From Sorghum bicolor (lineage: Eukaryota; Streptophyta; Magnoliopsida; Poales; Poaceae): a stretch of 64,000 nt of DNA. The notes beneath the pieces were generated by a model. The model saw only the letters and a list, made by a program, of their open reading frames with translations. It was not told where the DNA came from and ran no database searches. The stretch covers positions 4,010,306 to 4,074,305 of the forward strand of contig NC_012876.2 of the NCBI RefSeq assembly GCF_000003195.3. The letters run 5' to 3'. Positions 25,047 through 36,030 of the stretch are shown piece by piece. Position 1 is the first letter of the stretch, and every line of letters begins with the position of its first letter. The position numbers and the translations under genes are program-made.

Positions 25047-25285
25047 CTTTCTCTATTCCTAAATATCTGTCGTTTGCACTTTTCGAAAAATAACTTTAAT
25101 TAGATATATATTAAAAATATTTATATTTATGCTACATATAATTAGTATTATTGGAAAGATATTTGAATCTAGTTTTTTTTAAAAAAACTATTTGGAGATA
25201 CAAATGTTACACGTATTTTCTACAAATCGAGTCAAATTTGTGGCACGAACACCAATAATGACAAAATATTTAGGGACGGAGGGGA
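25047..25285. mobile_element. Stowaway-like MITE (239 bp)
   Basis: Ends CTTTCTCTATTCCTAAATA and TATTTAGGGACGGAGGGGA pair imperfectly, with TA at 25045-25046 and 25286-25287. Internally related to the element at 29577. Confidence 0.65.
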
Positions 25286-25570
25286 TACAATTATAATTTA
25301 GAAAAAATATCATCTTTTTTCATACGACATCAGAAGCAGATGATTTTTTAGGCCCAAAATTATTTCCATCCGAAGCCATATATTGTGACATGATTCATAT
25401 ATGGTAGTAGCAGGGTAGTCTTGCCATGGCAGTCAGGTGTGCTGTGTAAAAGTAGAGCTGCTGCCACGCTAATACGACTGGCACGACAAAGGGGTTTAGC
25501 TGAAATATGCACCAGTGGAACCCTCTCTTGTGCTCCACGTAGCATACCTTGGCACGTCAGAGTTATTTTG

Positions 25571-26861
25571 CCCAATTTCATTCTGACGATCGTTCAGTAG
25601 TTTTTGATCCAACGAACAATCCGACAGCTAATGCACGCGGTCGCCCACCCTCCTCCCTCCCACTTCCTTTTCCCTCTCCTCTTGACGTCATCATGAAAAA
25701 AGTAAAATATTTATTTCAAAGCACTATAACTTTTGAATGATGTATTTATTTTTAATTCCGTCTACACCGGTGTGTTCAACGTGACGAGACGAACAAAACT
25801 AGACCCCACTTCTATACGTTTTGAAGATTTTTATTTTTCTAGTAGCAATTTATGTATATTAACTTATAACATATAAGTTATATTGCTAACTTATTATGTT
25901 AAGTTATGCTGCTAACCTATTCTGCTAAGTTGCATTGTATAACTTCTGTTTGTGTATGGTACCTAATTTAGATCATTAACTTATTCTATAGAGTTATATA
26001 TGTAACTTGTGTTTTCATGTGTATGCTACCTAATTTATTTGATTAATTTACTGTACAGAGTTATGTGTGTAACTTATGTTTTCATGTGTTTGCTATCTGA
26101 TTTATTTGATTAACTTACTATTCAGAGTTATATTTGTGTTTTTATGTGTATGTTAGATAGCCATCGTATGTTTTCAATTAACTTATGTTTTTTCTTGTTA
26201 TCAACTTTGTTTTTTACTTGTTATTTTAAATATTAAAATATTTTGCAGATATTCCAAGTGAATACAAATATACTCGATGTCATAATATAGAGATGCTGAG
26301 AATATCATACTTGTAGAAGTTATGAAAGTTATTATATATATGTTTTTTGCAAGTTTTCATCATATTATGGAATTTCTTTTGTAGTATAGATTGTAAAAGT
26401 TACTTTTATTTCCTCTTCCACCCCTTTCAAACCCTTGTCCCGTATTTCCGAATGATTAGTTTCTGAAAAGAAAAAAATATTGATGAACTCAAAGTTTCAA
26501 TTACGTATATGTTTTAGTTTGCAAAAAAGAAAAAGTAATGTTGTATAACTTTGCATGTTTAATTTATTCCTTAAAGTTATGATGGGTACCTCAGCTAGTG
26601 TAAGTTATGTGTGCGCTTTTCAAAAAAATATTGACGTGTGTGAGAGCGCAAAAGAGAAAATTGGTTGCGCGTCGGACGTGCGAAAAGAAAATAAGGCCCA
26701 CGCGAACGTCTGTTTGAAAAGAGAAAGAGAATAGAACATCATAGTACTATCCTAAAATGGTATTAGGCGGGATTGATTGTTTCCTAAAAGGAAAATTTGA
26801 TTTGTCGGAAGATGGTTCGCTGAAATCAATTTAACTGAACGTTCGCTAAATAGTGGTGTCA
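25571..26861. mobile_element. Probable Mutator-like non-autonomous insertion
   Basis: Flanked by the 9-bp direct repeat GTTATTTTG (25562-25570 and 26862-26870), the duplication size of Mutator elements. The ends share GTTCAGT(T/A)... and AACGAAC/AGCGAAC phrases in inverted orientation, giving an imperfect terminal repeat of about 30 bp. Comparison with the copy C block supports an insertion: there the two flanks are joined near 30650 without this DNA. Inside, a diverged ~75-bp repeat with GTAACTTATGTTTTCATGTGT recurs about three times (25930-26155). No transposase. Confidence 0.55.
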
Positions 26862-27054
26862 GTTATTTTGTCACGTCGCGCAGTTTGGGCAGCCAAAAGG
26901 GTTTTGATTAAGAATAAAAATAGGGTGGGATTATTTTAAAATATTATTCAGAGAATGGTAAAATTAAAAAAAAAAGGTCCCTTGGTCAGGATGGGGGAAG
27001 TGCACGTGCAGTTTTGATGCTGCGAGATGGTCGTACGTGTATTGCTTCCATCGG

Positions 27055-27622
27055 ATGGATGCATGATGGATGGCCCAAGGCTTCTATGTCCCCTTTGATG
27101 TAGAAAAGGGTTTGTTAGATGATCTGAGTCCACTGGAGTTGAAGGCGAGTAAGCTCGGCCAAAGTTGAGAAGACTAGGTGCCTAGGTGGGAAGTTGTGGA
27201 TGCATGATGGATGGCCCAACGCTTCTATGTCCCCTTTGATGTAGAAAAGGGTTTGTTAGATGATCTGAGTCCACTGGAGTTGAAGGCGAGTAAGCTCGGC
27301 CAAAGTTGAGAAGACTAGGTGCCTAGGTGGGAAGTTGTGGATGCATGATGGATGGCCCAACGCTTCTATGTCCCCTTTGATGTAGAAAAGGGTTTGCTAG
27401 ATGATCTGAGTCCACTGGAGTTGAAGGCGATTAAGCTCGGCCAAAGTTGAGAAGACTAGGTGCCTAGGTAGGTGGGAAGTTGTGGATGCATGATGGATGG
27501 CCCAACGCTTCTATGTCCCCTTTGATGTAGAAAAGGGTTTGTTAGATGATCTGAGTCCACTGGAGTTGAAGGCGAGTAAGCTCGGCCAAAGTTGAGAAGA
27601 CTAGGTGCCTAGGTGGGAAGTT
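27055..27622. repeat. Four tandem copies of a 141-bp unit
   Basis: Units start at 27055, 27196, 27337 and 27482. The third is 145 bp because of an extra AGGT near its end. Units differ at only a few bases. No open frame spans them. Confidence 0.95.
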
Positions 27623-28790
27623 GTGGCATGGGTGATATATATTTGCTTGCATCATGTTTTGGCGGCCGCTCTCTTAACACCTAGGTACAAGGTTCAGGTG
27701 AAAGCCTTTTGTGCCAAGCTTCTGTGGATCCACCTCTTGCTGCTTGACTAACAATGATGAAGTTGCAGCGTCATTCACCTCCATAGAGGCATCGTTGAAG
27801 AGCTCATGTGCCTTGGTGGTGTTCTTTCTTCTCTCTTTTTGTTATATTTATGTTGTGCCAACGTGTTGGGACATGTTCTTTTCTTCATTAGTGGATATGC
27901 CACAATCTAAGCCCTTGTGGTGGGGCTGTTGTATTGGTTTTAGTCTGTTTTTTTTTAAAATTAACCAAGGCTTTGCCTCATACCCTAAAAATGAGACTAT
28001 TGATCATAATCAATATTGTTCAGGTGGGATGCTTCCCCCCCCCCCCCACCTACACCACCACGCATGAAAGTTCAAGAAAAATGTTATGGCGGCCACGTTC
28101 GACATAAGGTCCATGCGTAAAATTGTTGTGTTGGCCTTTTAGGCTAGAGTGTAGTCAATTTGAGAAGGATTTGGCCCTAAGGATAGTATGATTCCCTGCT
28201 AAAAATCAAACATTTCGACAACACAATGCTGAGACATGCACATGATTTTTATTTAATGCACTTTCAAAACATTTTCTAAACCAAATTTGCTCATATTAAC
28301 AAGATTAAAATTCTGTTCATAATAAATTAAACTGGCTTTGTTATTATACTTGATAAATTTCATTTTAGTGATTTTTAATACAATTAAACACACGTATTAA
28401 ATCAGAAAGAGACAAATAATATAATGGTACTTTTATGGAAAAAAGCTACTAGCTAACAAAACTTTTTATATCATTTTTCTTCTCTAATTATACCAAATAC
28501 ATGTCATTCAAACAACGATGTAATAAACTTTTTTAGTTTGTGTATTGTGTCATAGATCGTAATATTTTCCGTAATAAACTTGGTCAAACTTAAATTTGAT
28601 TTAACTTAGGACACAACTAGAATGATTTATTCCTTTGAGGGAGAGAGTAGTTATTCCTGTTACAGATATATGAATGGCATCGCCCGGCGAAACAGTCACT
28701 ATCTAATTCTGGGAAACATGGCAAATAGATGAAACCATTGTAGATGGCGGTTGCGTAGTATGGACGTCCAATATGACTATACAAGAGATT
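27623..28790. other. No recognisable gene
   Basis: AT-rich DNA with a short open frame (27711-28067) lacking any domain and a C12 run near 28036. From about 28790 the sequence aligns to the downstream flank of copy B. Confidence 0.4.
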
Positions 28791-28933
28791 TGTAAGGACA
28801 GTAACAATTTTAACAAGAAACTCTTATCAATCTTGATTTTAATAAGTAGCTTATATTATCCTTTGGTACATGCATGAACTGGTAGAACAGTTTTCTGATT
28901 TCCAAGAATGACTCGAGAAAGCAGGTCCTTTTA

Positions 28934-29327
28934 TTACACCTTTCCACCATGGCAACGCTTCCAGCACTCCTTTATGTCATGCCAGCACTTTCTAATCAAA
29001 TCGCAGCAGTACAGTGCGCCTTTCAGATAGCACAATAAATTTTTGTTATCATCAATTATCTTTCTTGGTGCCACCATCGTGGTCATCGTGGTGCTCCCAG
29101 TTTTGCTAACCTCTCTGGCTTCCCCTATTAAAGATAATTCAATTACAAACAATATGGTTAGAATTAATACTATATGCATGCCTTTTTAATATGCCTCAAT
29201 AATGGAAAATGGATCAAATTCGTTGATTACCACTTATTATTTGTGCATGAGTGACACATGATGCCAGAAGTACCATGGAAAGGATGAAGAGTACTTGGAC
29301 GCTGGTGTAGTTGAGGAACTTCGCCAT
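28934..29327 (-). CDS. ESF1/MEG-like secreted cysteine-rich peptide, copy C
   Basis: Exons 29327-29231 and 29124-28934 give 95 residues. The leader MAKFLNYTSVQVLF...VTHA is followed by a phase-1 intron with a GTAATC donor and an AATAG acceptor. The mature part has LC-x7-CC-x5-CW-x4-EC-x3-C and ends HGGKV. It matches copy B almost residue for residue and shares flanking sequence with it on both sides, so B and C are the product of a block duplication. Exon 2 reads GEAREVSKTGS after the splice. Secreted; the ESF1/MEG assignment is inferred from cysteine spacing. Confidence 0.75.
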
Positions 29328-29390
29328 AGGTGATGGATAGGATCTTACTAACAATGTGATAATTGATCACGTTGCACCATGCATATGGCC

Positions 29391-29402
29391 AATATATATA
29401 AG
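29391..29402 (-). promoter_or_regulatory. TATA-like box of copy C
   Basis: CTTATATATATT on the minus strand, about 64-75 bp before the ATG. Confidence 0.5.
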
Positions 29403-29439
29403 CACCCCATAGTCTATTCTATTTTGACCGAAGCCCATA

Positions 29440-30060
29440 GTCTATTCTGATGTCTATCAATCTAACCATCTACCAGATTTCTTTCTACCTACATTATACC
29501 CTTATATATCTATCAATATCTATCTGTCTGCCTATCTCTCTATCTCAATTTATATGTTTGTTTGCATATCTATCTACTCCCTCTATTCCAAAAAGAGTGT
29601 CGTTTTAGGTTTTCGTGCCACGAGTTTCACTCGATTTGTAGAAAATACGTGCAATATTTGTATCTTTAAATAAATTTATTAAAAAAACTAGACTTAAAGA
29701 TCTTTCTAATGCTACTAATTTTATGTACTATAAATATTCATATTTTTTACTATATACTTAGTTAAAGTTATTTCTCGGGAAGCGCAAATGACATTTATTT
29801 TGGGATAGAGGGAGGATCTATCTACATGATGTATATCAATCTAACCATCTACTTGCTTTCTAACTACCTATATTACCCCTATCTATCTGTCAATATCTAC
29901 ACATCTCTATTTATCTATCTATCTCTGCATGTCTATCTCTGTATCTCTCTATCTCTGTTTATATATCTATTTGCATATCTATATATCTATCTGTAGCCCA
30001 TCTTTATTTATTTGTCTATCTATCTATAGGTCTATTTGTTTGTCTTCCTGTCATCTAATC
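29440..30060. repeat. (TATC)n / (GATA)n-rich tract upstream of copy C
   Basis: Broken TATC runs on both sides of an inserted MITE (29577-29814); the oldest-looking of the four tracts. Confidence 0.8.
29577..29814. mobile_element. Stowaway-like MITE inside the microsatellite
   Basis: Inverted ends CTCCCTCTATTCCAAAA and TTTTGGGATAGAGGGAG, with internal arms GTGTCGTTT / AAATGACAT. TA precedes the left end. Confidence 0.75.
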
Positions 30061-30099
30061 TGTCACAGGCTCTTGGGAAGTTCTGACATTGATTAGTAA

Positions 30100-30750
30100 A
30101 AAATTAATTAATCATCAATTTATTGTAAGACCAAGTGCAACAATTCAGAACATCTTGCAAACACAACTATATCATGCAACACAAAAAAAATTATGCAAGT
30201 TTCCTTTTTAAAACTTGGCGGCAACGAAAAACATGGCTAGAATATTGACCTGGTTATTTGGTACCTTTAATATGAACCAAAGAATTGACGGAAAAATTAG
30301 ATTTGTAATTGCTTTCCTTTGTCTATTTGAAAAATTCTGAAGCTAGGTGGAGGAAAGTTTGCTACACCACCCCGTTAGCGTGTCACCTCTATTTTATCAA
30401 ACAGCCATTGTATGACTACTATTCCAATTTAGAAATATCTTTTCTTTTTTTCATAAGATGTGGGATGCAGAAAAAAAAATAGGATGAAAATTTTTCTCCA
30501 TCCAAAGCCATATATAGTAATGACTTGGTTTTTCTGCAGGAGTGACGCGGTAAAAGATTTTAGCTGAAATATGTATCAGTAGAACTAGAACCCTCTCGCT
30601 TGCTCCATCATAGCATACATTGGCACGCGTCAGAGTGATTTTGCCGTGTCATGCAGTTTGGTGCAGCCAAAAGGGTTAGAAATAAATAATAAAATAGGGT
30701 GAGGTCATTTTTAAAATATCATTCAAAAAAATTAAAATTTAAAAAATTAA
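30100..30750. other. Distal upstream flank of copy C, shared with copy B
   Basis: Non-coding. 30060-30185 aligns to 21845-21965. 30425-30745 aligns to 25290-25570 and 26862-26975, i.e. the same ancestral sequence that is split by transposons next to copy B. Confidence 0.65.
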
Positions 30751-30751
30751 T

Positions 30752-32100
30752 GGTTTTGGATCGTGAGCGAGTTGCCTAGTGTCTCAGGAATGGGAAGCTG
30801 ATCAAGCCGACGGCGCCAACAGATCCTGGAAGGCGGGAATTCAAGCGCAGCGTGCCGATCAAGACCAACGCAGAAGTAAGCAACAGGCCGAGAGAAAGCT
30901 ACATACAAGGCCCAAGACAGTGTCCAAGCCCAATATCCAAAGTATGTGGGGCCCACTTGGCAGAAGCCGTAAGAGAGCAGGAGAATCACGTTAAAAAGGA
31001 AGGGTAGAGCTTTCCTTGAGATCACGCTTTAACATGGAATGGTTTCCCTGGAATTATTCCAGCTATAATGATATATAGATTTATTTGTACTAATATGAAT
31101 CAGTTGAAATAATTCTCAGCCTCAAAACCGGCCAAACCAACGAGGCATAAGGTAGAACAGTGAAGGGGCCGGCTGCAGTGGCGGAGCTAGAACTAAAATA
31201 TAAGAGGGGCTAATTTTTTGGATGAAGAAAATGCTACACAATTTCTATCAAAAAGCATGCATAGCTTACGCTGGCCGCTAGCTAACATAGTGATTGGGCT
31301 GCCTTCGAGATGGCTACGCTACAACAACAAGCCACGATAGTATGTAGTAGTGAATGGGTGTTACAGATCATGCAGCCATACAAGACAGGGGGCCTTCAGG
31401 AAATCACGGAGACAAGGGGGGTCCATGACCCAGTATGGCCTCTACCTAGCTCCGCCAGTGGCCGGCTGTGTCTAGAGGTGTTGGCACAGGGAGCTCATCG
31501 CTCTCGCCTGATTGTATCATGTTTACCCTTAACTCGTGTTAAACTACCCACTCTATATACAAATCATGAGTGAGAACCATCCCAATCTCTAGAATCGTGT
31601 CAATTGGTAATCGAAGCAGTCGATTCTCGGTAGGGTTCACCAAATCCGGCAAGATCGCCTCATCTCATCGGCGGGTTAGTGAAGGGACAAGACAACAAAC
31701 AAGACAGCAAAAGCGGCTGATGGCGGTGGAGGGACGACAGATCGGTGACATCACGGCGTTCCTCAAGGGGATGCAAGCTGCTCAGATCGATCAACAACAT
31801 GATCCGGTGAAGAAGACGACATTGGAAGCACATACTTCCGTGCTAGACCTAGAGGAGTTGTCCACCTAGAAGTCCAGTAATTTCAGCCATGACTTTTGAG
31901 ACCGGCGTTCGTGATCTCTGCACCAAGATGGAGCATCTCTCGGTGAAGCAAGAGGAGCTGGTGAACCCTGCAGATTATAGAGGCGTTCAACGTTCAGCAG
32001 CATCTGAAGAATCTGTTGGAGTCCGCTGCCGCTCATCTCGCTGGCAATTAAACTCGTTAGGCGACTTCAGGGCCAAGTGGCCACGGCGATGAACATGGTT
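30752..32100 (+). mobile_element. Probable LTR-retrotransposon remnant
   Basis: The text runs from an LTR-like stretch (about 30752-31570, interrupted by a hAT MITE) into a leader and short gag-like frames (31570-31869, MAVEGRQIGDITAFLKGMQAAQ, and 31889-32092). No pol motifs. Assignment rests on layout more than on a domain and is tentative. Confidence 0.35.
31176..31460. mobile_element. hAT-type MITE (285 bp)
   Basis: Inverted ends CAGTGGCGGAGCTAG and CTAGCTCCGCCAGTG, flanked by the 8-bp duplication GCCGGCTG (31168-31175 and 31461-31468). Confidence 0.88.
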
Positions 32101-32431
32101 GATCACCCGGCGGTGTGGGAAATGGGGTGGTCACCACCTACATCTACATGGACAAAACGACTAGCGGTTGGCTGTGCCACAAAGGTAGGCAGGGCTACCG
32201 AAATAGGGGCTTGTTAATATTTGAAACAAGAAATACTTAAATCACAGATATGCTAACTTATAGGGCAACGGATCTAGTGAAAATTCATCTCCCGTGCAAA
32301 CTGTGCATAATGTGGTTTATGCGTGATTAGCTAGAACATCTCCATGGCTTCCATATAGGAACTTCTTCATGATTTTCATCTAGGAACTGGAGAAAGCACG
32401 GCCTCTTGTTAGCCTTTTTCAGCGCGGTACA

Positions 32432-32816
32432 TCAACCCATGTAATTTACCAAGCACTCGTCCAAGGTCCCATAATACACCATATTATTAAGGCACAAGTA
32501 CCAATAAGTAGCCTTAATACATTTCCCTCCATAAAGTTGTCCACCGCTGCCAATAATGTTGCTTGCTGCCGTCATCGTAGTCATTGTCGTGCTCCTAGTG
32601 TCATAATCCTCTCTGGTTTGCCCTGATAAAGATCAACCGAATCACATTATGAACGCTGCATATATTTATATATCTATATTTACCCAAAAGAAAATTGGGT
32701 GTAATTCATTGATTACCGCTTATTACACGTGCATGAAGGACAGAGGAGGATGCCAAAAGAAATATGGCAAACAGCCAGAGTGCTTGGGTAATGGTGTGCT
32801 TCAGAAACTTCTCCAT
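32432..32816 (-). CDS. ESF1/MEG-like peptide, copy D, with most cysteines lost
   Basis: Exons 32816-32717 and 32622-32432 give 96 residues. Leader MEKFLKHTITQALW...VLHA; phase-1 intron with GTAATC donor and TTTATCAG acceptor; exon 2 is 191 nt, the same as in B and C. Mature part: GKCIKATYWYLCLNNMVYYG, followed by T-L-D-E-C and an end in NYMG. Only three cysteines remain; the CC doublet is LC, CW is VY and the last Cys is Tyr. The frame is fully open. The YYGTLDEC stretch is close to the ECA-like end of ESF1/MEG proteins, which supports the family call. It may be a decaying copy or a peptide that no longer depends on disulfides. Confidence 0.65.
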
Positions 32817-32888
32817 GGATGATAGAGGGAGAGCTAATACCATGTGTTGGTCAGAATGTGTCTACTCTTAACTGCTGCGCCATGGTTA

Positions 32889-32900
32889 ATATATAAATAC
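32889..32900 (-). promoter_or_regulatory. TATA-like box of copy D
   Basis: GTATTTATATAT on the minus strand, about 73-84 bp before the ATG. Confidence 0.45.
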
Positions 32901-32907
32901 ACTCATT

Positions 32908-32960
32908 CTATCTATCTATCCATCTCTCTATCTATCTATAAATACACTCATTCTATCTAC

Positions 32961-32994
<34 letters not shown>

Positions 32995-33061
32995 GTCTGT
33001 CTGTCTGTCTTTTTGTCCGTATGCTTGTCTACCTCCTATGTCTGTCTATCTATCTATCTAT
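32908..33061. repeat. (TATC)n / (GATA)n microsatellite upstream of copy D
   Basis: TATC runs with an internal repeat of AAATACACTCATTCTATC and a short (TGTC)n segment. Confidence 0.95.
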
Positions 33062-33099
33062 GGACCATCAATTTAGCTAGTCTAAGACCATGTGCTACG

Positions 33100-33960
33100 G
33101 TTCGTAGAAATATCTGTGGTTTAGAAAAAAATTTTAGCATTCACATTTATTTGTCTTAATAAAAGATAGTACTTGTTTATGTTAGTTTTTGAAGAGTTTT
33201 CAAGGAGTGGTCTCTTAGAAGTACCCTTCACCTTGTGTTTTCCTTCTAGGCAAAACATAAATACACATATAGTAGGAAACATTAACAAATGTTGGTTTCC
33301 TTTTAAACTCAGTGGTAGCAAATAATTTCAGCAGGTAATTAGAGTCGCCCTTGCTGTCATAGCACCTGTAGCGTGATAAATAATATAATTAATAACAATT
33401 TAGGTTTTTTTATCATTCTCCTTAGTCTATCTATCTGAAAAAGCTTATCACAAGTGCTTACAACTGTGCGAAGCCATACGCAGCCCATGCCACATGGCCA
33501 CCAGGGCTCAAATCCTGGTGATCCCATCTTTTCTGGAATTATTCTAGAAATTCCGTGATCGATGGAGGTGATGATGTCTTCCAATCTCTTCTTTGTGTGT
33601 CTATGAACACGCACACGTGTGTCCGTGCGGTATAAGTGTCAACTGTCAAGTGTTGGGTTCTGTGCGTCCAAAATATACTCGATCAAAAAAAAAGAAACTT
33701 GACAGACGAGCAGTCATTGGAAGGCAGCAAGGCAGAACGAATCAATAAGCAACTACTCCAGCGTGTCCAAGAGTATTCTATTAGCGCATTATGGATCACG
33801 AGCTGAAAGAGGAAGGGGAAGGGGAAGGGGAAGGGGAAAGCGAAGAGAGCTCTGCTGCCTTCTGGCTTGGCCACTGTCCCTTCATGTCATTGTACTTGAA
33901 AAAATTGCATGTGGTGTTCGCGTCAACAAATGCTTTGAGAAGAATCTGTTTCTGGCTGCA
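33100..33960. other. No intact gene; possible retroposon tail
   Basis: An A9 run after CTCGATC near 33678 could be the tail of a SINE or LINE piece. A (GGGGAA)n microsatellite lies at about 33810-33838. No domain seen. Confidence 0.35.
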
Positions 33961-33961
33961 C

Positions 33962-34869
33962 AGCATTGGAAGACCTAGATATGATAAACTTTGTGATCCT
34001 TGCTACCGAATTTTCCTCTGCCACATTGAAGAGATTGAGTATTGACTATCATGGTTTCTGCCGCAGTGAAGAATATGGCTATGAAGACATTGTGATAAAC
34101 ATGCTTAGTCTCGTCTCATTTCACATTGGAGCACTTTTTTTTTTTGTGCAATGTTGCCCTCTTGTGAATGTGCAGTTATTGATAACAGCCTCAGTTTGCT
34201 TGGATGATCGGAAGGCTACATTTGGTGGTGCATGCAACATTCCTGGTGCTCTTTCAAGTGTGAAGAACTTGGTGTTGCTGTTTCCAGTGTGTGTGGTATG
34301 ATTTATATGGAACTGTGACACTTGCAGCTACACCCTTTTTTGTGCCTGTTCTATAGCAGTAACTAGATTTTTTTCAGAAGTTCATGTAAAATAGCTTTTT
34401 TGTACGTACTGACTAACTTTACAGGGAGGGGAGTATTCATTGTGAAGTGATATCTTAGTTGTGTCAATTGGAGTTTACCAATTTGACAACTTTGTCCATT
34501 AGTGATTGGTGTTTACATGGCAACTACAAAGTGCTGCTGTATATGCTTAAGCATTCACCAAATCTAGTAGAACTTACTCTGAAGACGAGAGAGGTATTTT
34601 TGCCAGGATGACCCTGCAATTTGGCAGGCCAAGCTATATACAGTCTGTCAGTTTCATCAACGCAACTTTATGCTAACGAGTGGCAGCTTTTTGGTAGTGA
34701 ACATTTTGCATTATCTTGTAGTATTGCTGCTGTAGATTCCCCATTCCATTGTGAAAAGCTCAAGAAAGTTGAAATCTGCCCACAGGGCAACCGAAGGGTG
34801 GGAATGCTGGTAACAATACTTTTGACCAGAATAATATCAACCCCTGAAATCAGTATTAGGGCATTTTAA
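33962..34869 (+). pseudogene. F-box/LRR/FBD-type fragment lacking its F-box
   Basis: An acceptor-like CTGCACAG precedes text reading LEDLDMINFVILATEF and TLKRLSIDYHGF, typical of the LRR part of grass FBD F-box proteins. Further on come ASVCLDDRKA and LSSVKNLVLLFPV (to about 34290). The text reads HGNYKVLLYMLKHSPNLVEL near 34515-34580 in another frame and PFHCEKLKKVEICPQGNRRV (FBD domain start) at about 34740. It ends at TAA 34867-34869. No F-box is present upstream and the frames need two or more shifts, so it is treated as a pseudogene. A reverse LINE fragment follows directly. Confidence 0.65.
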
Positions 34870-34889
34870 GATATTTCATGGTAAGTTCC

Positions 34890-35150
34890 TTTTTTTAGAT
34901 AAGGGATATATAAATATCCGGCCTCTACATCCGTGGATGTATACAGTCAATTATTACAACTTCTTGGTTCAAAAAGAGGAAACAAGCCATGGTCATAACC
35001 ATAGACCAGGAAACTAGAGCAAACAATATAAATGCTTCCATACTTTATGCGAAATCTCTAAAGCAATCATCTCTAATCTCTTGCTTATTGAAGATAGGAT
35101 GTTCTTGGCTTGCTCATCACGCTGCAGTGGGGCCCAAAACCCTTGAAAAT
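34890..35150 (-). mobile_element. 5'-truncated LINE fragment, reverse orientation
   Basis: Reverse complement of the 3' end of the same LINE family as 2528-18303: TATCCGGCCTCTACATC matches the complement of 18265-18285, and the following text matches the 3' end of ORF2. The tail is TTTTTTTAGATAA. Confidence 0.75.
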
Positions 35151-35159
35151 TTTCATATG

Positions 35160-36030
35160 AATTCTTTACAGTTTGTTTTGGAGTGAATCAAAATGTGTTG
35201 TTTTCAGTTTTCACTTACTCTGGATTGACACTAGCTCTGGCTTGACATGTAGGAGTACTAGATATTTTTTCTAGTTTTGGCTAGTGCTTAGAAGATTTGT
35301 TTACCTTTGGACGACCGTAGACTGTAGTTGTGAGGATGGACAACTGTCAGTATGCAGCGCCAATGGTCCTCTCCGAGACTCTGCTCTCTGCTCGGACGGA
35401 GAGCTTTTGCTTGTCACTACTATGATTCTGTCTACCTTTCTAATTGATGCTTCAATGTATGCCCAGAGATTGCGTGTTGCGTTACACCCCTTACTCTGTT
35501 GTTTTCATGGAAACGACTCTATTTATTTTGTGGACAATGCACGCCTAGCAGAGCAGCATTGGCAAGTGTTTGTGTGCTATAGATGTTCCCATTCAGCATG
35601 TGGTCAAATTCTATGCAGCTGTGCACATGTTGAGATTCCTGGTTAGCTTGCAGTTGCAGGAGATGTTTATCGTGGTGGTTTAACAACTTCAAAAGGTTTA
35701 CTACGGATTAATTTCAGTATGTTTGTAATGATGCACTGGAGCATGCACGCTTCTTTCAGAACTCCTTTTTTCCCCTCATTCCTTGACCCTTGGTGACCCG
35801 CATTTCATTTCTTTGTGGCATGCATGCATGCATTCTCCTTTGTCAATAAAATTGAATCATTTGTGTTGTCACATATTCATGCGAAAACCTATTCTTTATT
35901 ACATTTTCAGTTTTTCACTTCTCAGTTGCTGGTAACAAGATTACATCTTTGTATGTATCCTTCCATCAAGTTTCTCCAACAACACGGTTGACGATGGAAC
36001 CAACGACCATGCATGGAGTGATGGCAGAGC
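35160..36030. other. No recognisable gene
   Basis: An open frame at 35284-35646 encodes a Cys-rich 120-residue text without a known domain or good start context. The last part is the 3' flank of copy E. Confidence 0.35.

Noticed and set aside
27055..27622. CRISPR-like regular repeat
   Set aside because: Units are 141 bp and contiguous with no spacers, in a plant nuclear sequence; an ordinary tandem repeat.
27711..28067. 118-residue frame with Cys and Phe runs
   Set aside because: No signal peptide, no cysteine pattern of the peptide family, ends in a poly-C run; likely chance.
35284..35646. 120-residue Cys-rich frame
   Set aside because: Irregular cysteine spacing, no leader, no splice partner found.
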